Source: Camillea tinctor (lineage: Eukaryota; Ascomycota; Sordariomycetes; Xylariales; Xylariaceae). From it: a stretch of 64,000 nt of DNA. Each line of letters opens with the position of its first letter. The stretch's first letter is position 1. The translations under genes and the position numbers were made by a program. The notes under the pieces were generated by a model. It made no database searches. It was not told the DNA's origin and worked only from the letters and a program-made list of their open reading frames with translations. Where the stretch lies: contig MU394053.1 in NCBI GenBank assembly GCA_022578605.1, positions 683,960 through 747,959 on the forward strand, written 5' to 3'. Below, piece by piece: positions 11,981 to 24,681 of the stretch.

Positions 11981-12584
11981 ATGCTCTCACCATCATGTCG
12001 TCCAGTGGCCCTCCCGGCGGAAGAGCCAGGCTCGATTCATAGTAGACGGTACTCAAGCAAGTCAACGCTGCTGGAAATAGCGGAGCTGGTTCCTGCTATT
12101 GCCTGCTCCTTTGTTACTACATCCTACATTCTCTCAGAAGAATCACCGGTAGACATTCCCTAAGGGCTGCCGCCGCCTGTCTCGTTCAGTGTATCACTAT
12201 ACTGACACTTTTAAGTCTTCGCCATATCCTATTTCCGACCAACTTAGCATAGTTCGTTCTATCTTCTTAAGCAATACTCCCCCGGGTCTGGTGCTTGGTT
12301 CCTGCTTGATATTAGGCTGTTGTGTATCATCCTACACATATGCGCGGCGAGAACGAGACCCCTATCAGATCACTATTTTCGTCGTGTGGATTATATGGGC
12401 GGTCTGTGTTGGATGGAAGGTTGGATGCAGTGTTGACATGATCACATTGGGCATTCTGCCCTGGGCACTTTGTATAGCTATGCTCAATAACTCGGCTGGA
12501 CATGCTGCAATGCGCTGGCATCTTTCAGGGAAAGGTGAGCCGCAGACTGATGAAGCACCATATGGAGGGAAAACAAAAAATTAG
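11981..12584 (+). CDS. Possible small multi-TM protein, two exons
   Basis: Not recognised. Proposed exons are 11981-12148 and 12216-12584 (178 aa). The 67-bp intron has donor GTAGAC (weak), a CTGAC branch-like site shortly before the acceptor, and acceptor TTTAAG; the phase is preserved. The product would have hydrophobic stretches near residues 30-50, 78-95, 107-130 and 133-148, and a polar C-terminal tail ending GGKTKN. Support is limited to the continuous hydrophobic pattern across the junction. The start codon and the intron are uncertain, and the gene could be extended upstream by further exons. Confidence 0.4.
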
Positions 12585-13231
12585 GGGTTGAACGCCTAGA
12601 CCGGCCGGACGACAAAGGGTGGAAACCTAAGTTTCTCTTTGGCATGTTATTATATACTACTACGATGTTATCTCCTTTTTTTCAATTAGAATAGCACAAT
12701 ACTATTAAATATTATCGGGCCTCAGTCACTATTTCAGGACTAAGTTTACAGAAAAAGAAATTCAAATAAAACAAATCGTATTTCATATTGCTAGTTGTCT
12801 ATCTCGACTAAGACTAGACTGCGGCCGTCTGATAGGGAATAGACCTGAAACTCTCGATAACTATAACTTCCTCTGAATGCAACGCTTCAAATGCCAGATA
12901 TGCAAATGGTGATGACGAGAGATCACCACAACAACCTCGAAGGATAGCCCGTCTTTGGACGTGCCCTTTATCCTTTGCCCTATGCTTAGGACCTAGTATC
13001 GAAGCGCCTGCCCATGAGACCATAACATCCATATGATCATGTTGGTCATCACGAATACGCAGTTTCGGCCATCTCTCGTCACCATCGTAGCGATGCGTCT
13101 ATCATCTCTCTCTGTCTCTCTTTCTCCTCTCTAAGAATCTCTCGCCACTTTAGGGGACGAGGCGTGTTATTACAGTTAATACATATATGATGTTGGATAT
13201 GAATGCCATTGTAGTGAATGGATCACGGAAC
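12585..13231. other. Intergenic, 3' flanks
   Basis: Lies between the 3' ends of the possible membrane gene and TOP1, which are convergent. No coding or structural feature is seen. Confidence 0.6.
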
Positions 13232-16200
13232 TTAGAACTCCCAGCCGTCTTCATCCTCAATTGATTTGATAGCCCAATTGAACTTGTCGCGAAGAGTCTT
13301 GGAGAAGAACTTCTCGATGGGTACATCGAACTTCTTGGCGAAAACCACTGTAAGACGTGGATCAATGTAATTCTAAAGCACGTTAGTACAAAAACAACAC
13401 AAAGGAACGATACGGTGGAAAAATAAACTCACGATTTTGGAGGTACCGAGGGCAACCTCCTTGTTGCCGTCTCGGTCTGCTGCCTGAAGCTCAAGCGTTC
13501 TAATCCTCTCCTCTATCTTCTGGATATTGGATTCGATCTTGTCGACAGTTGGAGATTTGCCTTCTGCTTCCACCTTTTTGGTCTTGTTTTCCTTCTTGAA
13601 CTTCTTTGCAAGGTCATCCGCAGCCTGTAGGCGTTGTTTCAACTCCTTGTCAGGCATGGGCTTCTCCTTGTCTTCCTGTCGTTTCTGGTTATCCTTTTCA
13701 AACTTCTTCTGAATCTTCGTTCGCTGTTCTTCAACCAAGAAAGCTTGATGCTCAAGGATCCATGCCTCGTCAAGGTCTGCATCAAGCTCAAAGTACTCAG
13801 CGCCCTTTTTCTTCTTCTGCTTAGGATCGACATCTAGAAGCATAAGCTTGTTCCGCCATTTCTGATACCTGAGGCCCTTGATGCGGTCTCCCAGTTTCTC
13901 CATCTGGGCTTCGTGGCTAGCACCAACTGTACGCTTATGGTTACAAAGAATAGCAACTTCACGATTGCAGTCATTGTAGAGCTTGACCTTTTCCGCGATG
14001 GTAGCATCGGAGGCCTTGAGCTTCTTCAGTAGCGTTGACATGGTATAAGAAGCGTTGTAGGTACGGAAAACCTTGGCAGTTAGTCCCGCCATGTAGCTGG
14101 ACAGATGCTTGTTTAGCTGTGCAGTGGTCAAGCGGTCGAAGATATCATCCCCTTCCTTTTTAGGGGGCTTCTTGAAGACGCGAAGATTCTTGAAGACCTG
14201 TCGATCGACCGTCACTTCGTCATAAAAGCGAATACTGTCTTTACCCAAAAAGTCGAAGATGACCGTGTTGGGCTCGCGGAGGGTAACATGTTCAAACTTC
14301 AGCGAGCAGCAACCAACTGTTTCGGCTTCGTTTTCGGTGTCCTTTTCGTTACCCGCTCTTAGTGCGAATTTGTCGATCAGGTATACGGCGGTAGCACGTT
14401 GTCGATCAGCCATGGCTTCAGCTTTGAGGTCTCTAGTGTAGTCCTTGCGAATTCGGTCAATGTGCTTCTTCAGCTCACGAGCTTTTTCAAATTTCTTGAA
14501 GTCGCTCTGGCCTTTGATTGCACTATTCGCAGCAAGCATAACATATTTGTATTGGTTATTGATGTTCTCTTGCCACGTAGCTAACCATGTAGCTTTGTTA
14601 TCGTGTTGGACAGCTTTCCACTTGTGCCCTTCCGGGGGAGGAGGGACCTTGGCATTCTTCCCAATGTTGATAGTTACTTGCTCAGGCATGACACGCTTCT
14701 TGACTTTACCGGTCTTGGGATGCTCACCACGGCCACGGAACAGGCCAGGAGGTTCGATCCTGAAGTTACCAACTTTCTCTTTGCGACCATCCCATTTGCA
14801 ATACATGTACGGGGCTTCGAGTTTGTCCCTCTCGGCCTTTTCAGCCTTCTTCTCAGCAGCAGGGCGTGCTTTCTTGGCCTCGTTCTTTGCGTAGTAGTAT
14901 TCAAAGATAGGCTTGAAATCGAGCTTGGAAAATTCCTTGATGTTGACCTTGTTGCCTTTCGCGTCCTTAGCTCCGCCAGTCTTTCCAAGGATCTCCTTAA
15001 AGTCGTCAAAGAAGTTCTTTTGGAATACGGGGTTCTCGACGTTATGGGTAGAGTTCAACATGGCGCCAAAGAAACCAGCAACCTCTTCAGCATCGGGATG
15101 TAGATTGACAGGAGTTCCATCGTAAATAAGTCGGACATTCTTGGGGAGAGGCTCGTAGGCCGGAGGGAAGATGACACCGTTGTGCTCAAGGGTTTCCCAC
15201 TTGGTACTGTCATCCTCCTTCTTGGGGGCGTCCCACCAACGATATTCCTCCTCATCGTCATCCTCGGCAGGCTCCTCGCTTTCCTCCTTCTTGGCCTTCT
15301 TCACGGGAGCCGCTTTCGCGGCTCCCTTTTTGGCAGGAGTGGATTGCTCAGCCTTGACTTTGGCCTTGGGTACAGTCTTGGCCTTCTTGCGAATGGGCGC
15401 ATCGGAATCGGAATCTTCCTTCTTAACACCATTGGACTTGGCCTTTCCAGTAACCCCGTTGGCAGCCCGCTTCTTACCCTTTGCGCCGGCTAAGGGCGTG
15501 TCGTCGTCAGACTCCTCTTTGATAGCTTTCTTAGGGGTGGGCTTCTTCGCAGAAGACGCGCCAGCGCGGGCTGTCTTAGCATCCCTCGCAGCCTCCTTCT
15601 CGATGGATTTCCGCTTCTGGGCGAGCTTGGCATTTAGGGGCACATCATCATCGGAATCCCCAAGAATAGCCGTCTCGTTGGCAGCGGGTGGCAGCTTCTT
15701 CTTCCGTGAAATGGGAACGTCGTCGTCGGAATCTGAGACTACCTTCTTGGGACGCTTGGCCTAGTATGGGAGTCAGCACCAATGTGGAGGACTGTCCAAG
15801 TGTATACATACCAATCGCCCATCTTCGCTATCCGACTCGTTGTAATTGACCTTGCCGATAGAGGAACGCGACTTTCGTTTTCCGTTACCGTTCATGTGTA
15901 GAGGCACGTCGTCATCGTCGTCGTCAACGGGTCCATTGCGAACAGACAACGGGGCAGGTTTCATTTTGCCGGAGGAGTGCTTGTCCATGGCTTTGTCTTG
16001 GGCCTTGGAGATGGTAGGCGCCGAGACTGGTTGGGTGGTAAGAAAAAAAAGCGGATTAGCGAGGTGAAAGAGAAGGGAATGAACAAGGCTATTATTCATG
16101 TAGGTAGGTAGACAGGTGGGTGCTGACTATGCGCAGCGTATGGTAGTGGTAGTAGTAGTATTGATGAGGGTGATGGTGATGGTGATGATGGTGATGAAAG

Positions 16201-16401
16201 GCTTCGGGGTGACACGTGGACGTGGACGAGGCAGCAAAAACACCGAGTTAGAGAGCGCGAGGTGCGGAATCGGGCGAGGCAGACGGGTGGATGCGATGCG
16301 TGTCATATCGTGTGGGAGAGACGAGAGGGAGGAATGAATGACTTACGATGACCATTGGTACGTGCCAGAGGCATATCATCGTCAGAATAGTCGGAAGACA
16401 T
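13232..16401 (-). CDS. TOP1: DNA topoisomerase I (type IB)
   Basis: Nuclear enzyme that relaxes supercoils by transient single-strand cleavage through a 3'-phosphotyrosine. Exons: 16401-16347, 16026-15812, 15760-13433, 13372-13232, all GT-AG and in phase, giving 912 aa. Residues 1-260 are a charged, Lys- and Asp/Ser-rich tail with recurring SDDD-x-PL modules and KKAK nuclear-localisation-like clusters. The core follows from about RWWDAP, with family blocks [27 protein letters not shown] (active-site Arg region), GKDSIRFYD and LCNHKRTV (active-site His region). A long Lys/Glu coiled linker precedes the catalytic C-terminus SKI/NYIDPR, in which Tyr868 is the nucleophile. The last intron falls exactly between Ile and Asn of that motif. 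TOP1 shares a 1.9-kb divergent promoter region with ATP3. Confidence 0.96.
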
Positions 16402-18289
16402 GGTGGATGATCGAGAGCGTGTGCGAGAGCGACGTAGCAGTGGAGGCGAAGGCGGATGCTGATAGTGTTCTAGTTGAGAGATGCGCAGGTTGGGCAGGTT
16501 GAGTCGAGCAGCGAGTTGAAAGAATCGAGAGCCGGTTATTTGTTTCGCGATGCTTATGGGAGAGAGGAAAGGGCGGATAGCACCGTAGTGCATCACACCC
16601 AATCTATACTATTTGGGAAGAAGACAATCTCGAACGAGAGTTGTAGGAGGAGGAAAAGGTGAAAAGAGAGAAAAAAGAAGAAGAAGGGGTGGGAAGGGAA
16701 AATAAGAAAAAAGAGAGAGAGAGAGAGAGGTGAGATTTGGGAAGGGTAAAAAAAAGAAAAAAAAAAAAGAGGGAAAAAAAAAAAAGAATCGACGAGAGCA
16801 AAGCCAACGTTGGCTCGGAGCAAAAAAGGCTTTTGGGAAATGGAAAAGAAGAAGGCTTCACAAGTTCTGGCCCTTCTACACTAGCCACTATTAAGATCCC
16901 AAGGATGAACCCTATTGGTCAGTTGAATGTTTCTCAGTGGGGAAAGAACATGTTCAAAAGAAGAATGCCTGCTGCTTGCCCAGACCTAGGTAGTTACTGT
17001 ACATACCTGGTTGTTGCTATCGCTATTGCTGTTTTTGTTGATGTTGCTCCTACTGTTGCTCCTGCTGTTGCTGTGCATGTGCTACCTTACCTCCCGTACC
17101 TACATCCAATAACCCTTCAAAGTTAGTAGGTACCTAGGTAGTAGTAGTAGTAGTTTCAGGTTAGGTTAACAATGTACCTAGGCAGCTGCTAGGTAGTGTG
17201 ATAGGTGTAGTACTTACCTGTACTATAGGTCTTATAGTGCTAGTGTATTGTAGTGAAATGTCAGCATGGGCTGGGCGGTGTTAGTGAGTTAACCTTAGTG
17301 GTCGGTGATCCAAGTGGTCTGTGGTCAGTCAGTGTGAGACTGGGGTTTGGGGTTTTATTTGTTGTGGTTAATGATGATGATGATGATGAGGGAGAGAAGA
17401 CAAGAAAAACATAGGTAAGAGGAATTTATTTTCTTGTTCTTTTTTTTTCCTTTACTCAGCTACTAAAACGAAAGAAGGGAAAAGGTTTAAAAAAAAAAGA
17501 TTTTAATTAATTAGCAAATGAATAATTTTTTAAAGCAAGGTATGAAAGTAAAAATAACAAGACGTGAATGGTCAAAATGGAGAGAATTGGAGATTGTATT
17601 GAGTAAGGTAAAAAGGTTCTTCTCTTCTCTTTTTTTCTCTCTGATGTGGATCCATGTGAGGGAAAGGAAGGGAAATCCTACTACTCTAGTGTAAGTTGTA
17701 GGTATCTCAGCTTAGATGTAGTACTGTATTCCGTAATGTTTTGGGAGGGTGGGAAGTACCGTAGGACCATAGTACCATAAGTATTACCACATAACCTTGG
17801 CTTTAATGGGTACGGGGTGTTCTTTTTTTTTTTTCCTCTTTTTCCCTGTACTCCGTAGAATGTATTGGATTGGGGATTTACCACAGCCTTAGCAGGTCGG
17901 GGATAGATGGAATGGATCTTACCTGAGATTGTGGGTCCGGTTCATTAGGTAAAGTACTACAGTAGGTACCTAGGTATATGTGGTCTGTGCTTAGATGGCA
18001 TTAGATCATGTCGAGAAAGTAAAGAAGAGAGAGGGAAAAAAAGAAAGAACGAAAGAAAAAGCCCGGGCTCCACCTGGCTGACCTAAGCAAAAGCAAGCTT
18101 AGATAAGCCCGATAATTTACCGTTACGATTCCCGTTAGAAAGTTGAAGCTTTGAGCAATTCGTTAAGAAAATCAAAACCTCCAACCCACTTCAACAAACC
18201 ACCAATTGATTGCGCATTGCATTGGCAATCAACGAGCCATTGATATTTGAGGCTCTGGGTAGACACTCTCTTGGTTCATATTTCCCAAC
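16402..18289. promoter_or_regulatory. Divergent intergenic region between TOP1 and ATP3
   Basis: 1.9 kb holding both 5' flanks. It contains long A-rich/GA-rich tracts on the TOP1 side (about 16680-16790), GTTGCT repeats (about 17010-17070), two copies of the palindrome TACCTAGGTA (17131, 17967) and several TAGTAG runs. No TATA element was assigned, and no coding exon is supported. Confidence 0.5.
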
Positions 18290-19477
18290 ATGCTTTCAAG
18301 AGCAGCAAGACCCGCCCTGAGGGCTGGAGCTGCTGCTGCGGCTATTCCTGCTCGGTACGTATAATCTATATAAATATATATTGAGGCAATTCGCAACATA
18401 CTACACACAGATACATACACTGCAGATATGGATAGGCATGGGTCTACGTAAAAAGTATTAAAAAAAAGAGAGAGAGACAAAAAACTAATTCCGTACACAC
18501 CCCGAATCAGCACCACCCAAAATGCCGCTACCTATGCCACCCTCCGAGAAATCGAAGGCCGTCTCAAGTCGATTCGCAATATCGAGAAGATCACCAATAC
18601 CATGAAGATCGTCGCCTCCACCAAGCTGACCCGTGCCCAGCGGGCCATGAACGATTCGCGCAAGTATGGTGAGACCTCCAACGAGGTCTTCGAGTCTGCC
18701 GAGACCAAGCCCCTCGAAGCCGAGGGCAAGAAGACTCTGTACATCGTCTGCAGCTCCGACAAGGGTCTCTGCGGTGGTGTTCACTCCGGTCTCTCGCGCT
18801 TCATGCGCCGCAACCTCGGCCCCGGCCACCAGCCCGCCGACCTCGTCCTCATTGGCGAGAAGTCCAGGGCCCAGCTCAGCCGTACCAACAGCAAGGACAT
18901 CGTGCTGAGCTTTGCCGGCGTCGGCAAGGACATTCCCACTTTCGCCGATGCTCAGGCCATCGCCGACCAGGTTGTCCAGCTGCCCGCCGACTACTCCGAC
19001 ATCAAGATCGTCTACAACAAGTTCATCAACGCCACCGCCTACGAGCCCACCATCGTCGAGGCTTTCTCCGAGGAGGCCATCGCCGCCTCCCCCAACTTCT
19101 CCGCCTTCGAGATCGACGAGGAGGTGCTCGCCAACCTGCGCGAGTACGCTCTCGCCAATTCTCTGTACTGGGCCTTGGCCGAGGGTCACGCCTGCGAGAT
19201 CTCTGCTCGTAGAAACGCTATGGACGTAAGTGCTGTTTCCATCTTATTTCATAATTTCATCAATGGAGAAGAAAAAGGGGAAGGGGGTTGGAGGAGAAAA
19301 GAAAAGAAAATAAGAAAAAAAAAAAAAAAAGACTGACAACTTTTCCAGAACGCCTCCAAGAACGCTGGTGAAATGATCAACAAGTACCAGATTCTCTTCA
19401 ACCGAACCCGTCAAGCCGTCATTACTGGCGAACTGGTCGAAATCATCACTGGTGCCACCGCCTCAGCCGACATGTAA
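18290..19477 (+). CDS. ATP3: Mitochondrial F1F0 ATP synthase subunit gamma
   Basis: Central rotor stalk subunit of F1, coupling proton flow through F0 to ATP synthesis in the inner mitochondrial membrane. Exons: 18290-18354, 18511-19225, 19349-19477 (302 aa). The N-terminus, [22 protein letters not shown], is an Arg/Ala-rich mitochondrial presequence, mostly encoded by exon 1. The mature part begins with the gamma signature [23 protein letters not shown] and includes SDKGLCGG. The C-terminal helix [36 protein letters not shown] is conserved, and the last exon carries almost all of it. Length is normal. The exon bodies are strikingly GC-rich at third positions compared with neighbouring genes, as expected of a highly expressed gene. 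Two introns (156 and 123 bp) both have consensus ends. Confidence 0.97.
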
Positions 19478-21223
19478 AAAACTGTTTTTCTAATGGTTTT
19501 TTTTTCTACGGGGTTTCGGGGAAGCAAAAGAGAATGGTAGGGTGAAGGGGGAACACGGGGCTGTGTGATCGATCAGTCAGGAATCACATATATATTCCCT
19601 TTTGTATTTAAAGTATCATACGCAAAAACATAAAAACCCCGGTTGTCTGCCCGCAGTGTATCAAAGCCTCAATCAACTGGTTCTGCTGTTTCCTCTACTT
19701 GTAGTGGTCCCCACGTTATTATTATATATGTTGATCGATTACCCTATAATGAGTCAGTCGGTAGACGGTATTTTGTACCTATCCATTCGCATCACCTTCA
19801 CCCCCCCCTATAGAAGATACGTCCTATGCATCGCCTTCATCTATTAAAAAGGGGATATCTGCTTAAATGGTTTGGAGTTAAGCAGAATGTACTGACCTAG
19901 ATTATATCGTTCCCTAGATATACAATAAGTTAGTTACCGTAACAATTCCCTCCTTCCCAAAACCGGATCTTCAGCCTCGACCTCGGCCAAGGAAAACACG
20001 ATGGGTTCTAGTTATATAATCTAGGAGGACAGCCCTTCATTTCTCAGGACCAAGCTAGATAAGCAAGACGAGGGATGACGGGGAGGTGATAACCTGACAC
20101 GAACCAAATAGATAGCTCGTATAGATACTCCTCTCTCTTTCCACATCCCTAGATGGCAACCAGACTATTCATTACTAGCCCTAACTCAACCGCCTTCCAT
20201 ATCCCTAGCCAGAACATTTTTTTAACGCAATATTCTATAGTCGTGCTATTTCCCTCCCCCAACTACCTAGATATAGGACTAGTAGGTATGTGTATACCCT
20301 ATCCCCACGGTTCTTCCTTGTATCATCTCGCTCCCTTTCCCGTTAGCACAACATATCCCCCCCAAAGCACTCCCACACGCGGGTCTTACTTTAGCCCACT
20401 ATTTGCTTATTTCCTTTACCTCTCTCTCTCCTCTCTTCTTTCTTTCTTTACCCCCCTCCTCCTTTCTGCTAGAGCTTTGGATATCAAAGGGGAATGCGAG
20501 GAGAGAGAAAAGGGGGGGGAAGGAGCGGTAACTCAGTAGGTATGTCAGTTAACCAGTTTCCACAGCTGCCCTCCCAAAAAAACACCCAGCCAAAGTAGTG
20601 CAAAAAAACGGGCTACCTAGCTACGAGTAGTAAGCGTACCTTTCTCTCATTGTACTTTCTCTCCTCTCCTTGTGCTATGCCAGGCCGGTATACGCAGTTA
20701 ACCTACATTCTATTCGCTTTTCCACGAACATAGTGTATCTCCCCTCCCCTCCCCCCACAAAAAAACAGTTCAAGACACAAAAACCAAATCAACTAAAGAA
20801 TAAATAAGTTTTATTTTTATATTGCCAATGCAAGAGATGTAATGCAATGTACGTTACCTATGTATAAAGGGGGTTGGGGTGTGCCGTACTGTACTGTACT
20901 GTACTGCAGTGCAGGGTAAGAACTCTCTTATGTATGACCTTGCCCATGTATGTATGTCCCCACGCCCATCCATATCAATGCATAGGTTGATTACTTAGGT
21001 TATGCAGGACCTTCCCTTCTCTCCCCCTTTTCTTCCCCATCCTACACCCAGTAATACTTAAACCCCAACATATTTCTTCCTCTCTCTCTCCTCCTCCACT
21101 TTCCTTATTTTAACTCACTGCAATAACCTAGGCGTAAGTAAAGTGACTGAATGCAATGCGATAGCCACCGCTCTCCTCTCATCTCCTCCTATCTTCCTCT
21201 CCCCCTTACTCTCCTCCTCATCA
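19478..21223. other. Intergenic between convergent ATP3 and LSD1
   Basis: Holds the two 3' flanks. Content is pyrimidine-rich with TA-rich stretches, and a GTACT short repeat occurs near 20885-20905. No coding exon is supported. Confidence 0.6.
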
Positions 21224-24200
21224 CTAACCCTCAGCCTCACTCCCGTCACTCTCAGCATAACTCCCAACCTTCCCCCTTCTCCTCTCTCTCCCCCCCATCT
21301 TCCCTCCTTCTCCATCCCCATCCCCATCATCTTCCCCCTTCCTCCCCTTCTCCTTCTCCCACTCCTCTCTAACCTCCTTATACCTGACATCCCACTCCTT
21401 CGCGCTCTCCTCCCACATCCGCATCGCCTCGTTATACACGTTCTTCTGCTCCGCGGCCTGTTCCTCGAAGGGCTTTCGCTCTTCGGGCGCGGCCTCCTTC
21501 CACATCTTGCTCGTCATGACGCGGACTTCGTTAGGGCCAGGTTTCCCTTTCCCCGGGCGTCGGCCCTCCTCGCACTTCTTGCGCGCCTCTTCGAAGTGCG
21601 CTTTGCTGTATAGGAGGTATGCGTTACAAGCTGCCTTCTGTGGACGCCAGGGTCGCTCGCCGATCTTAGACACCACGTGTTGCCACGCCTCAATCTCGTA
21701 TGCATCGATCCGTGCTTGCTTGCGGACCCGAGGGGATAGGCCGCCGTCTTCGGCTTGGCGGCGCTTGAAGGATTGCGATAGAGAGGAAGAAGAAGATGCC
21801 GACTCTTTAGGCAGAATCAAGGGGGTGGGGACTTGGACAGGACCGAGCATGGCGTCCATCACTTCAGATGCCGCACGCAAGCCGGTCAGATAGGCGCCGT
21901 GTACGGTGGCAGGGTGGGTTTCTGTAGTATGTTCTCCGGCGAAGAACAGGTTTCCAACAGGCTGCGCCATGGTCTGATAATCATCGGGCTTCATGGAAGG
22001 GCCGGCAGATGAGTAGGACCCTCGAGCAAACTTATCAGAGCCCCAGCGCGTGACAAGTGAATGAATAGGCTGGGGTACCTTGGCCCCGAATACACCGCGG
22101 AGGACTTCTGTCGCCTCGGCGACTAATTCGTCGTTCTTTGTGTGCTCAGTATCGAAGCCAGCATCTCCAGCCATAAGAGCGAGCAGTACGGGAATGCCAC
22201 TTGTATTTGAGACATTGAACCATTGAAAACATCGTCCACGCTGCGAAGCATATTCACTCTGTTTTAGACTATGGCGGGAAAGAGGCGAGCGTAGGCAACC
22301 GAAGATGTCTTTACTGGAATCCCAGAAGACTTCGTCGTAGACAAGAATTATCTTGTTTAAGATGCCGTACCCTAAGCGGGCAATGGCGTCTGTCTTGGGG
22401 GATGGTAGAGGGGGGTGGAATTCAACGCTGCCGTGCTTTAGAACACCCAGGGGTATAGTTGAGACAACGTAATCTGCTTCGAATGTTGATCCATTTTCAC
22501 ATTCGACGCGTGCAGCTCCTGAACCATCTGAATCGTAAAATATCTTCTTGACTACACTTTCTTTCCGCACATCCAAACGCGACGGCGAACTAGCGAGCCC
22601 GGCGACAACGCTCTGGTAGCCACCGACCACCATAGTATGTTTGCCCTCCCATTCATTGCCCGCATCGATATCCCATCCTCCGATACTGAGCTGGTGGTAA
22701 TTGGTGGCGTTACTGTATTCAAGGTTGGCCACGTGCCAATTCATCAGCCTAAAATCTTGAGCGGTCAGATCCACAATCTTCTTGTATTGCGAGATCGCTT
22801 CATCCATGACAGACCCAAGGGTCGCATTCGGGGCTGAAGCAGCTGCATCAAGATCCAGGTCCCAATCTTCCGTAACACCCTCTCGGAGTGTCCATCCCAT
22901 CATGCGCGCTTTATAAGCTGCTTTAAGGGTGGCCGGTGTGCCCGGTTCTACGTGTGTTCGACCAGTTGTGCGGTCCGTAGAGACAGGCACAAGACTGACC
23001 TGGGGGCCGAGACTTTGTTCTGAGACAGGACGGGCCTGTGGTAAAGCCGCCGCTGCCTCCTCGGCATGGGCGATTGTCTTTGACCCTTCAGAGGAGCTAT
23101 CCCGACCTTCGTCCATTAAATCCTTGTTGCCTTCGATGAGTTTTGATGGCGGGTTCTTAAACTTGTAATCAGACACTCTTTCGAGGCAGTCATTATAAAG
23201 CTTTTCCACAAGCCTGTCACGCCCCTCATCCACAGCTTTGCCATTAGAGTCGTAAAGTGTAGTGTCTGGACGTAGAGCGTAGTAGGGCAGCCCCATCTGT
23301 CCTCTCACCAGGACATTCAAGGGATTCCCCCGTTCAAAGCCAGTGATTATCATCCCTCCGCATTCGACGCTATGACGTCGCCCCTTAAACCCTATTAGGT
23401 GTTGGCTCCTACTACTATCTAGCGTTCGTGAGTATACCCGGCCGCCCAGTCGGCTGCGGCCCTCTAAAACGATAACTCTAGGCGGCTCTTCCCCGAGTTC
23501 TTCAAATTGGGCAGCATACTGTTTAAATAGGCTGTCGAGGTGTCTCGCACAGCCCAGTCCACCCATGCCGGCACCGATAACAACGACGGTTCTCCCCTTT
23601 CTTTTCGGCTTCGCCCTCTTAGATCGCTTCTTACTTGGGGGCGTTTCAGCACATCCGAAATTGACATAGCCTGAGCGGACTAGCCAGTCGTAACAGACGC
23701 TGGCCACGTCGAACCATCTCGGGTCCTTGGCGCAGCCAACAGCCTCCTCACGTGCTACGCTGATACGTGGGTTGTTCAACCACAGACGTAGAATACCGTT
23801 TCGGATGTTTAAGTAGGTGGTCACCTGAGCGTGGGTGACATGTTCCCTGAGCATCAAGTACTCGTCCTGGTGTAGTGCGTAGGGGTTGAGTCTCGAGGAT
23901 TCGGCCGCAGCAATGCACTGATTGGCATAGTCCTGCGGGGCGAGGTCTGTTGGTATCGATACCCGCGGACGCACATCGAAGGAACGTCGTTTCGTAGGGA
24001 TAGTGCTAGCGGGCGCCGGGACGGCATGTGAATCCTTGGCCGATTCTATATCAGTCGGCGTAGTCGCTTTGCTAGAGGCTGGCAGCGATGAAGGGGGTGA
24101 TGTCAATCCTGAGTGGTCTGACAGGGCAGATGCCGAAGACTCGAATTGATTCCCCTGAAAGCCAAGGAGGTGCGAATCACCTGGCTGTGGTGGCTGATTA

Positions 24201-24681
24201 TCCGAATGAGACCTGCCCCGATGTTTAGAACAGGCCAAGGATGTGGATGTGCTCGCAAATACCGAATATGATACTAAATGAGATGGGGGACTTATACAGG
24301 GACAAATGGTGGAACACATGACATTGACATGACATGACATGATATGAGAGAGTGTGGCTGACTTAGACTTGAGAGCAACACTTACGTAGATGATTTCTCA
24401 GGCACTGCCTCGGTTTCGTTCTTCATGTCCACATCCATATCCATGCCGTCAATTTGTACAATGATCTCAGACTGAGTTCTGGGAGTGCCCCTCGAGGTGG
24501 ATATGTCGGTGTTGTGAGAGGCAAAACTATCTCTAAGAAGAGCTGAGGGCGAGGTCTTGGTCAGATCGCCAGGGGATGCGATTATGGATTCTAGATGAAG
24601 ATCCAGCTGGGCCAAGTCCATCAAAGATGAAGATCCAAAACGATTTCCCTCCTCCAACAAGGTTTCCTGAGTGCTACTCAT
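21224..24681 (-). CDS. LSD1-type lysine-specific histone demethylase (SWIRM, amine oxidase, HMG box)
   Basis: FAD-dependent nuclear amine oxidase expected to demethylate mono- or dimethyl histone lysine. Exons: 24681-24386 and 24212-21224, giving 1094 aa. Domain order: an acidic/Ser-rich N-terminus; SWIRM at about 185-285 (PYALHQDEYLMLREHV, then VCYDWLVRSGYVNFGC); the dinucleotide-binding motif VVVIGAGMGGLG at about 308-319; and an amine-oxidase body with the flavin-contacting lysine in GYGILNKIILVYDEVFW. The FAD block FFAGEHTTETHPATVHGAYL follows, then an HMG box at about 935-1030, starting at RPWRPQKAACNAYLLYSKAHF. The very end is Lys/Glu/Gly-rich. The SWIRM/oxidase/HMG order matches fission-yeast and filamentous-fungal LSD1 proteins rather than animal LSD1. 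The first intron (173 bp) is inferred from phase and a CAG acceptor; nearer alternatives would change only a few residues of the disordered N-terminus. Confidence 0.92.

Noticed and set aside
15171..15764. Plus-strand frame of 197 codons opposite the topoisomerase I N-terminus
   Set aside because: Its Ser/Leu/Phe/Ala-rich product mirrors the Lys/Glu/Ser codons of TOP1 on the other strand. No independent evidence.
18485..19189. Long minus-strand open frame (234 codons) over the ATP3 coding exon
   Set aside because: It is exactly antisense to a strongly G/C-third-position-biased gene. The Gly/Val/Leu-rich product is the usual shadow of such bias and has no motif.
21143..21613. Plus-strand frame opposite the LSD1 C-terminus
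   Set aside because: Leu/Pro/Ser low complexity produced by the antisense of a Gly/Glu/Lys/Arg-rich tail.
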